Part shown: positions 1 to 11,170 of the stretch, piece by piece | Position numbering within the stretch: position 1 is the stretch's first letter | How the letters are laid out: each line of letters opens with the position of its first letter | Assembly: GCA_028023455.1 (NCBI GenBank) | Contig: JAQFVV010000055.1 | Span: 4,246,030-4,310,029 of the forward strand | Direction: 5' to 3' | DNA length: 64,000 bases | Source of the DNA: Epiperipatus broadwayi | Lineage: Eukaryota; Onychophora; Udeonychophora; Euonychophora; Peripatidae | Notes under the pieces: generated by a model | What the model saw: the letters and a program-made list of their open reading frames with translations, nothing else | Told to the model about the DNA's origin: nothing | Databases searched by the model: none | Translations under genes and position numbers: made by a program

Positions 1-610
1 ATGCCTATGTATTTCTTAGATTGGAAAAAAATGTATTAACATCTTCATAACCAAAGAAATCTAATTAGAATTCATGTTCTCACTCGATATGATGAAAGCA
101 GATGTTTAAAAAAGGAACATTCTTTCATAATAGTGCATAAAAGCTTCATTATATGATTTTATGGTCAACATTTTTTACCAAATGGTCATCTTTGAGTATC
201 ATTTTATAAAAATAAAATGTTATATAAATCAATTCATAGCATTTCTGAATTATACTCCAAGGTCTTTTAAGCTATCAATCTGTTGAAAAAAGATAAACTG
301 ACATCTCTTACTGTATAAGTATATATTTCTTGGAGTAAATCTCCATCAGGTGAGCTAGTCTTATATAGTTGGACCTCCCAACCAGCAACAAGTACCTGAC
401 TTTCTATATAAATACCTGTGATTGCGTTGTGGTTGATTTTAAAACTTGAATATGTTTGCAATCAAATATATGCAGCATAAGTTTTTATTATATATTACAA
501 ACATGTCATAATAGGTGGAGATGATATCTAACCGCATTAGAACAACCGATAGAATATTACACATCCCACTTTAAAAAATAATATTTATTTCATAAAGCGC
601 ACAGTATTGA
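1..610. other. ERP44 intron sequence, left edge of window
   Basis: A+T-rich DNA upstream of the first visible ERP44 exon. I looked for the preceding ERP44 exon, which should end just before the conserved LTEEG stretch, and did not find it here or anywhere up to 2272, so it probably lies left of the window. The small open frames here have no recognisable protein. Confidence 0.5.
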
Positions 611-1041
611 AATTAAATTGAGAGAAACTGCAAATCTCTCACGCTCATTAGTATCTAACAGCCAATCAGATCGTAAATACAAGACAGAGAATTTAACAAG
701 AAAAGGGTGGTCCACCCTATTCTTTACTTGCCCTTTATAAAATAAATATTATTTACATACCTTACTGCAAGTTATAACATCTAAAAACTACTGTGTAGTA
801 AATTGTAGGATTTCATGCTGTATGTTTGTAATTTAAACTCAGTAAGTTAAGTGTAAGATATTTAATATTCACGCTTTCAGATCTAAGTACTTTAGACTGG
901 CTTGGATATATAGAAAGACAAGTAAAGAATAGGGTGGGCCGCCCTTTTCTTGTTAAATTCTCTGTCTTGTTGTATTTATGTTCTGATTGGCTGTTAGATA
1001 CTAATGAGCGCGAGAGGTTTGCAGTTTCTCTCAATTTAATT
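611..1041. mobile_element. Fold-back MITE with 120-bp arms
   Basis: Bases 611-730 and 919-1041 are near-perfect reverse complements of about 120 bp, joined by a 188-bp A+T-rich spacer. The arm starts AATTAAATTGAGAGAAACTG and contains the segment AGCCAATCAGAT. There is no transposase frame, so this is a non-autonomous hairpin element. The reading frame across the right arm is a by-product of the repeat. A clear target-site duplication was not seen. Superfamily unknown. Confidence 0.8.
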
Positions 1042-2272
1042 TAAAAAATATTAAATACTATGCTGGAAAGAAATATGTTATTGATCAAATTAATTTGAAA
1101 CATTCCTTAATTGCACTCATAATTTTGTAAGCTATTGATATAGTGAAAAAGACAACAGTTGATTCCTCTAGCTATATATATATATTTCTTGGAATAAGCT
1201 TCCAGTTATCAAATGAACTAGACTGTAAATGCTTGAAACTTTCCACCAGAAACCATAGCTCAAATTTTTATTGAAATACTATGATTGCTTACAAAAATCG
1301 ATGAGGGGAAATGTTTCAATAATGTTAATCTCAACTTATTAAACTCTTCAACAAATTATGTAATTCGTAAGTACTCATTGACTTAGAGTTTGGTTGAAAA
1401 AGTAACCAAGTAATGACTATTAACTAATTAGTATATCCTGCAGTTCTGTGTATTATGGGGAATCTTGTGCAAATACGTCCATGAATTGCCCTACATGCAT
1501 ATCTATACAACAGATAAACAAAAGAATGGTTACAAGTCTATTTTTCATGACCATGAACATACTGCCATGGGTCATACATTTTCTCCATCCAACTGTTTGC
1601 TCAGAAAGAGATGGTAGGAGAAGAAAGTACAAAGAGGCTTGGGCAATTATCCACATTCCATCAACACAAAAGATTCATTTGTTCCATTATCTGGCAAATA
1701 GAATATCTAATTGCCTTATTTGCATATTGTGCCTCATTTAAATATTATATAAGCATGCCTGCACTGCATAACTTTATTCAGCACTATGATTCTGGCAGTG
1801 TTTTGCCGAAAGCTAATTCAGTGTTATTAATTGGTTACTTTTTCAATCAAACTCTTAAGTCGACAAATATTTAAGAATTCAATAATGTTAACAGAATAAT
1901 AAAAAAATTCAAATTTCTAAATACCTTTTTGTCAAATTGAGACGACAAATAACCAGTGTTGCAGACTATTAGAATTTTATTTTTCTATAGTATGAATTTT
2001 ATGATATGATTTTGAACTCAGAATTTTTATAGCCATAGCTTGCTCAAGAATAGAGATATCTATGTTATCAATTAGTTATCGACACTTTTTTTAAATCATT
2101 TGGGCAATTAGGTGTTTTTCTAGGATTGAATAAATGTCTACTTAATAACTCAGTATTTTTAATTTGATAATGAAGGTAATTAATGTTATTCTAATGTTTA
2201 AAGTGTGTGTTATTTGATTTATTCAAATTATTTTCAGAACGTAATTTTAATTCTGATTATTATTTAATTTAG
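1042..2272. other. ERP44 intron, no recognised feature
   Basis: A+T-rich sequence up to the polypyrimidine tract and acceptor of the first visible ERP44 exon. Two overlapping small open frames between 1448 and 1874 resemble no family I know and have no splice or codon support. Confidence 0.5.
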
Positions 2273-2384
2273 GAATTAACCGAAGAAGGGCTTCCTTTTC
2301 TTATCCTATTTCACCATCCTGATGATGCTGCTTCTGTGGAATTATATTCTCAAGAAGTATCCAAACAATTACTAGATGAAAAGA
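2273..2384 (+). CDS. ERP44: ERp44, coding exon (b' domain, first part in window)
   Basis: This exon encodes 37 residues beginning ELTEEGLPFLILFHH and ending SKQLLDEK, plus one base of the next codon (phase 1). The LTEEGLPFLILF stretch is diagnostic of ERp44 and matches the human protein from about precursor residue 255. ERp44 is a thioredoxin-fold PDI-family protein that cycles between the ER and cis-Golgi and retains unassembled IgM, adiponectin, Ero1 and other clients. The exon belongs to the b' thioredoxin-like domain; the catalytic a domain with its CRFS-type motif is upstream, outside the window. The acceptor is TTATTTAATTTAG and the donor is A|GTAAGA; the split codon completes to AGT with the next exon at 9413. 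The intron that follows is 7,028 bp. Confidence 0.95.
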
Positions 2385-5300
2385 GTAAGATTTTAATTAA
2401 ATATTTATTTTTTTTAATTTTGAACTGTGAGAATGAAATGTTTTTCCAGTAATAATTTAAAGGCAAAATTTTAACTTGGTTTCAAGCCTTCATATAGATG
2501 CTTGAATTTGCGGATAATATTGATCCTTCTGTGACATACATTTTTAAAACCAATAAGATATTATATGACACAAACACCTCCGCTGCTCTTCGGCAGCAAA
2601 TTCTTTTTCCCTTCACCATATTTATGCTACCTAGTGTATGTTTTAGTAATCAATAAATGCCAAATGGTAGTGCTTATTAAATTTTTATCCAGATCTGTGT
2701 TATTCAATATCTCCAGACTGCTAGAGAAAAGGGTGCATTAGATCCAAAAGATTCAATTGCACTGCTTACATATCCAAAAGCTGCTTGTTGATCAAAGCCA
2801 GAAACTAATCTGGGGACTTTGGATAGGGATTATTGATTAATAAAGCTTATACTTGATGATATAAATGTAGTGAGAGAAAAAGAATACTTTTTTAATATTC
2901 TCGCACATACCTTTTATACAATTTAATTTAAAAATTATACACATTAACACATCAGCAAAAACAGTTAGCAACAAAAATAGAATAATGTACATGTTGGTAA
3001 TAAATTTTTTGGATGTAAGGCGCATTAATCTGTGTGTGTATCTTAAATGTAGGTGCATTAATAGCATGTGAATGCAGTCACCAAGTTTCCGCCCTTTTTA
3101 TGTCATCATTAAATCAACTATTTTTATTTCATCATATAAAATTACTATCGTAAATTAACTTCATGCCTTGGAAATCATTCTCAACAAAATTTATTTGATT
3201 TCATAATTAGCAGCAATGATATTAAAAATATAAAATAATGTTTTCATTATGATCATGTGATTGAGTACGAGAGAGAAAATGGATGGCTGAGAACTGATTA
3301 ATGATGATGTTTTTACAGGCAGCTTCACGTGCAAAATTTACTTATTCAAATCTTCTCTTCTTCCCCCCCCCCTACTGCAAAATTTATCACATAGATTCAT
3401 TTTTGTGATTTTTCCAATTTTTTTTTTTGATTAAATGTCATAATTTACAGAGATAATAATAATTAACAGCCACGCATAAAATAATAGGCCATTCTAATTC
3501 CAAGAAAGTAAAAAAAAAAAGGAAGGGGAGAAAAAAACTGCTTTAGAAATGAATTTTGTGATGACTATACTAACCAATCACCACAAATATATCCCTATAT
3601 AGAATATACTGTTTTATTTTTTTGTTTACTAGAAAATTTTACGATATTGTCTTTTAATTTTTTCGGAAAACTTTTTTTTCTGAATATTTTAGTACTATAT
3701 CTAATTGTAGTTCTTCCTTGTATATTCTCTTCTCCCCTATATCTTCCTAATAGAAACAATTGGTATTGCCCTCCTTTAAAATATGTTTTGAAATAATCCT
3801 TATAATGTAAATGGGGACTACTACTTCTACAAAAATCATGCTCAAGTCCAACATAAAATATAAAGCGGTAAATTTAATTTAAGTAGGAAAGCACTTTCCA
3901 TAACCCAGATGCATTTTGATTTATATCGATGATGAAAAATTATCAAGTGAAATGGAATAAGAAATGCATGCCTACAATGTAAGTGCTTGATCCAGTGATG
4001 ATGTCAGCTTTTAACGACAAGGAAAAAAAATATTTGACAATTCAAAAGAATAATCGCATTTTGAAATAGGCTTGGTAGCTATTATAATTGTAATACAGAG
4101 GACATTGAATTTTGTAGGTTTGCTCTTGAGAAAAGTAAAAGTGTAAATATGAAAATAGAAAAATATAACAAATTAGAAAATTGATGTGAAGAGAGATGAT
4201 TTGATTTTGAAATTCTATAAAGAGAAAGAACAAAAATAAAGGATAAATATGCTATTAGTAGTGTTATCAATTGATTTATCATTTATAGTGCCAGTTGTAA
4301 TAATAAATTTGCAAACTAAGAATATTAAATTTTACCAAATTATTCTTATATTATTAATATTATTTACATATTTTCTCTTATCTTTAAGACATATTAAAAT
4401 TGTAATGAAGATTGAGACAAACTGGATTCCTAAACTGCTCATTCACCTTCAGTGGCAGAGTCCTTAAGGTCTGATATCCTTTGAAGTTTTAATTCCGATT
4501 TTTTCTTATCTTTTATATCTGATCTGATCTTTTGTTTTCTGGGAAATGTGGACTTACCTATGGGATAAATTAAATAATGCTTTATGCGATTCAAGATTTA
4601 GTCAGATTAATTCGAAGTTTGAAAACAATTAACATCGAATGTTTACTTCTGTTTATGATATTTACTTCTGTTTATGATACAAATAATGACTAGATCTAAT
4701 TACAGCTTTTAATTGGCTCTAAATTTAATTAATTAGAAACTCATTCTTACTAGAATACTAAATAATTTACGATGAACGTTATTCAAATGTTTTTTCTTTA
4801 GTTTCTAATTTTTGTTAAGTAAAATGTGATAGCATCTAATTAATTGCAAATAAATATGATTTGTTTAGAGATATTTTGATATTAAATAAATATATCTTAT
4901 GGATGTAACTCACAATATTTTTTTTAATAAAAAACATTTTAATCATTCTCTTTATAAAATTGATTTTTATAAAGACAAAAAATGATGGAAAGTTAGTATT
5001 GTTAAAAACATTGTTTTATTTAAAATTAATTATTAATAAAGTAATATATTGTAATGGTAACTGCCATTTTAAAACAATGGGAAATAAATCCAGTTAACAA
5101 TAAAATGAAAAACAAATATATAATATTTGGCAAATTATATTTTTGTCTAAGGGAATTTAAAGACAACTAACAGGTGACTGTACATGACGGAGTGACTGAA
5201 TACAATTTATTTTTAATTGACAAATCGATACTAATCGTGAGCAATGATCAAATTGAATATGCATAAGTTTCCACACACATTCAGTTATATTTTCTGATTG

Positions 5301-6444
5301 TTACTCTTCTACACCTAATAAATTTATTACATTAACAAAATAAATAATGGTTTGGATGAAAAGAAGGAATAAAATTATTAGCAACAATAATAACTTTAAT
5401 CAAAGAATGATAATAATAATGATAATATAAAATGTATTTACATATTTGCAATTAAGAAAATTATATGATGATCACGCATGAGAGGAAAAAAATCTTTGTA
5501 ACTTACAATTTCTTTGAAAATAGCTATAGAAAGTTCATTGATTTACGTTAACATCTTTGTGAGCTCACATTTATATTTTGTATCCGTAAATGTGGGAATA
5601 TAGCCATTAATTATTAAATTTTAATGTTTGCTGGCAATATAATATTTTAGCTTCTCTTGGTTCATTCCAAGGCAGTTTTTTTTTGTGAGAGTTTCCATTG
5701 CAATTTTCTTATGAGCATTTAAAATAAGCAGATTCACAGATTAATTTATAGAAGTACATTTCTATGGGATAATCTCTCTTAGCAAGTAACTGTCAAATAT
5801 TTTTTCAGCATTCAGTAGTGGTAAATAGATCAGCAGAATCAAGGTTAATGTTTAAGACATTTTTTTGTCTACAGCTTTATACTCAGCTGCGATCCTGGAA
5901 AGATCAGGGGGAAAACGCATAATATAAACTTTAAAATCTTTACCAAATTTTATTGACTTCTATCTAGTACAAGGCATGTTAAGGAAGTGTTTTACAATTC
6001 TTCCCATGGTTTCTTGGACAGCTGACAAGTTTAGAAACCTTCTGTTGGGTCCCATAGCAACATTTTTATTTTTCCCCAGTCATTTGCAATTGGTTTCTAT
6101 TGCAAGGTTTCTTTTATTTAAAATCGTGATATTGTTTTTTTTTTAATACTAAAACAATAACACTTTTTATCTTTATACTTATTTTTAACACTTTAAAATT
6201 TATTCTATATGCATGATTTTAATATTTTGTTATACATACTAAAGAAAAATATTTACATAAAAGCAACGTCTGATTACAAGATATATCACAAATAATCTGT
6301 AGAATCTACAATCTGTTGTCAACCTATAGAAACTACCTTGTCAGCAGATTGTAGAGTCTGATTTATTTAGGCTTTGAGTATTATTGTGTGATTTACTTTA
6401 CAAACTGCCTAACTATTGGCAATTTATGATTATATACATATATA
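2385..6444. other. ERP44 intron, mostly unique A+T-rich DNA
   Basis: There is no exon: the protein reads continuously from 2384 to 9413 relative to human ERp44. Around 2710-2845 is a decayed fragment of the short dispersed repeat that is best preserved at 26955-27222 (shared 'AATCTGGGGA...TTGGATA' stretch). At 4639-4678 a unit of about 20 bp, TTTACTTCTGTTTATGATA, is repeated twice in tandem. A C10 tract lies near 3363. At 6299-6357 is a small imperfect hairpin around ATCTACAATCTG. Nothing else is recognised. Confidence 0.5.
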
Positions 6445-7080
6445 TGTTAGCGTTGTGTTTGCTCTGGATTGCAGATTCAAACCAACAGTAACAAAAAATA
6501 CAAACACCTGAAATTCAAATAATATGATTTATTGGGACTAAATATATTTACATAATATGCAATATCAATGAATATACTGCCACTTATATAATCTCAATTA
6601 ATGCTGGGCTGGTAATGCCCGAAAAATTCTACTCACTTCCAGCTGTATGTACCAGCCTGCTTTGTGAGTTTGTCCAATGACTCTTCCGGCTGTACCGGAC
6701 TGCTTGCCTCGAGTCGACTCCGATCTTAGCAGCTTCCAGTCCTATCGTGGACTCGCCTCACTGTATAGACCCATAGCATAATTGCTACAATGGAAATGCT
6801 CACTGTTAGCAGTGGTTTCAATGGAGATCATGTACCTTTGCTTAAGTTAGTCAGATGTTCTCTCCTTACCTCTAAAAAAGCTGACTATTTATTGCCAGAT
6901 CCTCAACCTTACAGTAAGCAATCGGATTCAGAGAGCATCATTTCCTATTGGCCCATACTAACGATTGGCTGAGTTTTATCTATATGTTTACTCATTGGTT
7001 AGCAACAATAAATGCTCAATCCGATCAGATAAGGAAGGAATCTGGACTAGTCCATTCCTGATGGCAAGTGAGATATAACA
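6445..7080 (+). mobile_element. Dispersed repeat, solo-LTR-like
   Basis: This 636-bp block starts TGTTAGCG and ends GATATAACA, so its termini form the short TGTTA/TAACA inverted repeat typical of LTRs. It is more G+C-rich than its surroundings and has a polyadenylation signal (AATAAA near 7008) followed by a short tail, as in an R-U5 end. A diverged second copy lies at about 48280-48860. I see no flanking 4-6-bp duplication and no gag/pol sequence, so the LTR label is inference; it may be another non-coding repeat. The 60-residue open frame at 6790-6972 is not conserved in the second copy. Confidence 0.45.
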
Positions 7081-7954
7081 GTTAGTATTCTTTTTAATGT
7101 TCATATAAATATTTTTATGCCAAACAACAATTAACTCTTCTATTACATATGTCCATGAGTATCTACATAATATTTTCCCTTATGTCAACTATAACATTAT
7201 GCAACCATCCATCAATTCAATAAGTCAAACCATCTTTCTTTCATTATGTATGCATTTCAAGAACAACTTTCTCTAATTCAAGTGAACTAAAGATATCAAA
7301 TATCTGAATATCGATGTCCATATTGACAGCTCAATACTTTTATCACATCATTTTAACATAAATTTAAAAGAATTTGATTCTATCTATTTTTTATACCTTG
7401 TGGAAGTATAAAAATCATTGAATTGTTCTTATATATATATTCCTTATTTTTAAGTTTTTTATTAATGCATCTCTTATCTTAATTTTGCCACATCATAACT
7501 ATCCAACAGCACAAAAAATCAGATGACCATGAATGCATTTTGTGAACAATCTTCGCTCTTCAGATGAATTAGAAATATTTGATATCTGAATCTCCACCTC
7601 CATATTGACAATTCAATCTTTTATATTACCACTGTCACAGAAAATAGGATTCTATCCTCTCTTAACATTTTGTGGAAGGCAAAACAATCATTGCACTGGA
7701 GAAAGACCTTTTATGAAGTTTTTTGAGCCCGATAAAACTGACTTTATGAAATAAAAAATAATTGTAGATTAGCGTCAATAAAAACATTATTTTATTTAAA
7801 ATTATTATCAATAAAATATATGCATATATTAGCATTTGTTTCTAATGTTTCCTATAGACTTTTATATATACATACAGGACACAATCATTGTTTTACTGCT
7901 TATATTTGTTCATATATCAAAATTGGAAAGGAATAAAAATTCTTATGCTGCTCT
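7081..7954. other. ERP44 intron, weak internal repeat
   Basis: Two diverged segments share the same order of short matches. One lies near 7255-7400 ('AAATATCTGAATATCGATGTCCATATTGACA') and the other near 7550-7680 ('GATATCTGAATCTCCACCTCCATATTGACA'), about 290 bp apart. This looks like an old tandem duplication. No gene is seen. Confidence 0.35.
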
Positions 7955-8324
7955 TCCACGAAATAATAATAATTCTTTACAACAGCTATATAATTAAATA
8001 ATTTTATACATCAAAAAACTTTTTTTAATGAATCACCTGACCTAAAATTATCCAGTGTACATTAATGGAAAAAAAAAAAAAAAAGTAATAATGGAATTAA
8101 AACAAATCAAAACCCTCATATATGGATACAAAACAATTGATTATATCCAAAACATTATGTTAAACAATATTACATGCATTTTTTATACAATTATTTATAT
8201 GATTTTCCATTCATTTTTAATCAACCAATCATTAACCAAATTTATAGAAGTAATATTCATACAATTGGTCAAATTATTTTTAATATAATATGTTTCATAT
8301 ATTTGCCTTCTTTTTGGTACTTTG

Positions 8325-8530
8325 ATGAAATTTAAATATTTAATACTTTTTAATAGCATCTATTCTATGGCCATATTTCAAATAGTGAATATATAATGCA
8401 GACCTATCATCTCTTCTTTTAATAGCATTGTTATGATCTTTGGCTCTTACCTCTAATTGTTTTCCAGTATGCCCAAAGTAAATCATTTTACAAATTTCGC
8501 AAGTAATTTTCATATTATTTTAGGATTTAT
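8325..8530 (-). pseudogene. Penelope-like GIY-YIG domain, antisense copy, frameshifted
   Basis: Read on the - strand this segment encodes TCEICKMIYFGHTGKQLEVR and continues through NNAIKRRDDRSALYIH, nearly identical to the sense copy at 8545-8918. After KYGHRID the frame is broken: a one-base difference in the run of A's (GCTATTAAAAAGTATTAA) gives a stop where the other copy reads on. It is therefore a broken copy of the nuclease domain, truncated at its 5' side at the centre of the palindrome. Confidence 0.75.
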
Positions 8531-8544
8531 AATACTTTTAAGGT

Positions 8545-8918
8545 ATAATAAAAATTATATTGATGAGACTATAAATATTGGCTGGGAAAATAATAAAAAT
8601 CTTGATCAATTAATAGGTAATTATAGGTTAAGGGATGATTTACAGTTCAAAAAAGGAATTGTATATAAAATGACATGCAAAATTTGTAAAATGATTTACT
8701 TTGGGCATACGGGAAAACAATTAGAGGTAAGAGTCAAAGATCATAATAATGCTATTAAAAGAAGAGATGATAGGTCTGCATTATATATTCACTTCTTGAA
8801 ATATGGCCATAGAATAGATGCTACAAAAAGTATCAAATATTTAAATTTCATCAAAGATCCAAAAAGAAGACAAATATATGAAACTAATTATATTAAAAAT
8901 AATTTAATAATTGGCTGA
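8545..8918 (+). pseudogene. Penelope-like element C-terminus with GIY-YIG endonuclease domain
   Basis: An open frame covering the whole domain ends with TGA at 8916-8918. In the 153-residue frame that opens at 8457, residues 67-70 are GIVY and 81-86 YFGHTG, the GIY and YIG half-motifs. R92 and E142 (in IYETNY) match the conserved catalytic Arg and Glu positions, and the pair CKIC at 74-77 fits the Cys motif often seen in Penelope-like GIY-YIG domains. The upstream LIGNYRLRDDL also fits the linker of these elements. The first 30 residues of the open frame are antisense to the left arm and are not part of the protein. The reverse transcriptase is missing, so this is a fragment, though its domain is intact by eye. 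Confidence 0.8.
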
Positions 8919-9412
8919 TTAAAAATGAATGGAAAATTATATAAGTTGATATAAATAATTGTATTAAAAAATACATGTCATATTGTTTAACATATTGTTA
9001 TGATATAATCAATTGTTTTGTAATTATTGAATTTATATATGAGGGTTTTGATTTGTTTTAATTCCATTATTGTACACTGGATGATTTTACGTCAGGTGAT
9101 TATTAATGTTAAATAGATTAGTAACATTTGAAAAGGACACCAAAGCAGGTGCTGAAAAAAGCTTTTTAATGTATAAAATTATTATTTGATTATATAGCTG
9201 TTGTAAAAAATTATTATTATTTTGATTATTATTTGTTCATATGCATAACAATTTGATTCCTTTCTTCATTATAACCCAAAGCTGCATTCACTTTTGGTGA
9301 AGCTCACCATATTTGTATGTATGTGTGTGTATGTCTATAGATATGTAAATAGCATTTTCAGAAATAAATAAAAGAAAATTATTTTTAATTTCTTTTTTTT
9401 TTGTACTTTCAG

Positions 9413-9554
9413 GTAGTATAAACTTTTTAACGGCAGATGGGTTGAAGTTTTCCCATCCACTTTTCCATTTAGGAAAGGGTGAAAAAGATTTACCTGTCAT
9501 TGCAATTGATAGTTTTCGACACATGTACCTATTTTCTAACTTCAATGATTTAAG
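9413..9554 (+). CDS. ERP44: ERp44, coding exon (b' domain, second part)
   Basis: The exon completes a split AGT codon, then encodes SINFLTADGLKFSHPLFHLG and continues to VIAIDSFRHMYLFSNFNDL, ending with two bases of a split codon. It aligns without gaps to the human b' domain. The His in SFRHMY corresponds to human mature H299, one of four His that bind zinc and govern client release. The human Cys272 and Cys289, which form a disulfide in this domain, are both replaced (TADGLKF and GEKDLPV). The acceptor is TTGTACTTTCAG and the donor is AAG|GTAATA. The exon sits between introns of 7,028 and 6,958 bp. Confidence 0.95.
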
Positions 9555-9901
9555 GTAATAAACATTTTTTTTATTACATCTTTTAAAAAGTACATTGAAC
9601 GTTAGTAGCCATTATTGCAATTCTTTATGATTCTATAAAGAATTGTTTTAAATGAACTTGTAAATAATGCCCATCTTGTTATTACATCAATGCTAATCTA
9701 TTTTGTGTGATAAAAGATGATCTTTTATTTGGCAAAATAGAATTGACGTTGATAAACAAAAGATGAACCTTATTTACAACTTTATTTAAATGATTCTTGA
9801 GAATCTAGCTTGTAAATTATCTTAATAACATATCCTGACTAGTTTTTTCCATGAATATGTTTGTTTTAGCATTACATATTTGTTATATTTAAATATAAGT
9901 A

Positions 9902-10843
9902 CACCTGGGTCTCGTTTTATGCGGTAGATAGGTTTCACAGAAAACCCGCATTAAAAAAAATTGCACAAAAATAGACTCGACTTACCTTGAAAAATGGGGG
10001 ATAGGTGCTGTAATTTTCAGAATTCACATAAAAGCAAAGCAACAAGGAAAAATTACTTTAAAATTCGCATTAAAAAAATAAGCAAATAAAGTATGACTAA
10101 TAAAAAAATTTCAAATATTTGGAAAAAATTAATACAAGACAAACTTTTTTTATTACTACAGTATTTAATTTTTCATACATATTTTAATCATTACCTCTAG
10201 CGTTCATTTGTAAACTGGTAAGAAATCAGATTGGATGTGATGTGATGTATTGTGGCTTCTCCTTAAACGAAGTCAAGAATCTCTCAGTAATTATGCCCAG
10301 AGAAACCTGTTAGCCACTTTATTTTTATTCGTGATGTGATGTACAACTAGTGCCATGTTCAGTCTTATGCTGTGTTAATGGTTTTCTGTTCCTATATTAA
10401 AAAAAATGAGATCGAAATCAAAACAAAAACATTATCATTAGAAAGATTATTTTCAGTTTATAAAATATTCGTTTTTTATTTTAAAAATCTAAACGATTAT
10501 TTATTTCTGTTATATATAACAAAATATATGTTTTAAAAGTTTAATTTTTTTGAATATTTATTGCGATATTTTTATATGTAAGTATAAATCTATTGTTATT
10601 ATTTACTCATTAGTATAAATAGGTTATTTACATACAGCTTCAGGCCATATTCACGTTAGCTGCTAATATAACGTTATATTTTTGAAATAATAAAAAGTAT
10701 TTCAAGTGAAAATAAGTTATTAATAATTTAAATTTCTTGATATCTAATAAATATAATGAAATATGAAAGATATTAAGAAGAAACATGAATCGCATAACTT
10801 CAAAATCGCATTAAAATAATCCACATAAAACGAGACCCAGGTG
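9902..10843. mobile_element. Non-autonomous pogo/Tigger-like DNA transposon, copy 1
   Basis: The 942-bp element has terminal inverted repeats CACCTGGGTCTCGTTTTA at 9902 and at its complement ending 10843, directly flanked by TA on both sides (9900-9901 and 10844-10845). TA duplication and a 'GGGTCTCGTTTTACGCG' terminus match the pogo/Tigger branch of Tc1/mariner, whose termini commonly read like GTCCTCGCTTTACG. A second copy is at 43127-44134. No intact transposase frame is present. A LINE tail has inserted at about 10234-10343, absent from the other copy. Confidence 0.8.
10234..10343 (-). mobile_element. LINE 3'-end fragment nested in the Tigger-like element
   Basis: The segment matches the 3' ends of the two LINE copies at 22126 and 44871 (shared ATGCCCAGAGAAACCTGTTA and AAGTCAAGAATCTCTC). 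It is flanked by direct repeats GTGATGTGATGTA at about 10238-10250 and 10331-10343, so it looks like a short 5'-truncated insertion. The repeated GATGT units also resemble the tail of this LINE family on the opposite strand (ACATC repeats). Part of the apparent target duplication may therefore be tail sequence. Confidence 0.65.
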
Positions 10844-10884
10844 TATAGAATATATACTGAAGCTAGATGTAATTAGAATTTGAA

Positions 10885-11170
10885 CCCAGACTTTCAAGCT
10901 CCCTTTAGTCATCCACTCCATCTTATACAACTAACACACATGACTACATGCTTGTGAGAAAGGTAAATGATCTCCAATACATGCATTTCATGCTGAACCA
11001 GCATTCATCAGTTAGTCTGGGTCATCATTTCCCGCACATATATACAATCAATGCTCAGTTTATATTAAGATGGCAAAACTTCAAACTTTAATGGGCAGGC
11101 TTCACTCCTCTCCATTCTTCAACCATCTATATCATGGAAAATCTGATGATGGCATATTTGATAACCTGTA
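10885..11170. mobile_element. Single arm of the hammerhead-bearing fold-back family
   Basis: This segment aligns with the arms of the palindromes at 49530-50680 and 53275-53965. Shared stretches are CTTTCAAGC...CATCCACTC, TGAACCAGCATTCATCAGTT, the 'AATCAATGCTCAGTTTATATTAAGATGGCAAA' block (split at 20 bases: CTCAGTTTATATTAAGAT), and AAAATCTGATGATGG. The partner arm is missing, so it is a truncated or half copy. It carries the hammerhead-like segment annotated at 10967-11025. Confidence 0.75.
10967..11025 (-). ncRNA. Hammerhead ribozyme-like motif (type I)
   Basis: On the - strand the core reads CTGATGA, then ATGCTGGTTCAGCAT (a perfect 5-bp stem II with a 5-base loop), then GAAA, then TGCATGT and A at the cleavage position, then TTGG. 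Stem I pairs CTAA with TTGG and an outer helix TGACC with GATCA. One outer pair is G-C here where the copy at 50526 has A-U, a compensatory change; another position (C opposite A) is a mismatch. Core residues C3-A9 and G12-A14 are intact. Folding was done by hand. Confidence 0.6.

Larger units (their letters stand above)
7955..9228. mobile_element. Inverted dimer of a Penelope-like retroelement 3' end
   Basis: The left half (about 7955-8530) is the reverse complement of the right half (about 8660-9228), so two copies of the same element end point outward from a short centre. The right copy encodes a GIY-YIG nuclease domain on the + strand; the left copy encodes the same domain on the - strand. 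Beyond the stop codons both halves share a matching 3' tail of about 300 bp, including TGTACACTGG and TCAGGTGATT. Penelope-like elements characteristically carry a C-terminal GIY-YIG domain and often insert as partial or inverted multimers. No reverse-transcriptase core remains, so the copy is not autonomous. Confidence 0.8.

Noticed and set aside
813-1034. 73-residue - strand frame
   Set aside because: It lies over the arm and spacer of a fold-back MITE.
1448-1874. Overlapping 97- and 87-residue frames
   Set aside because: No recognisable domain, both strands open over the same bases, and codon content follows base composition.
8457-8544. N-terminal part of the 153-residue GIY-YIG frame as real protein
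   Set aside because: These residues are antisense to the other arm of the palindrome; the true element frame enters from the 5' side, which is truncated.
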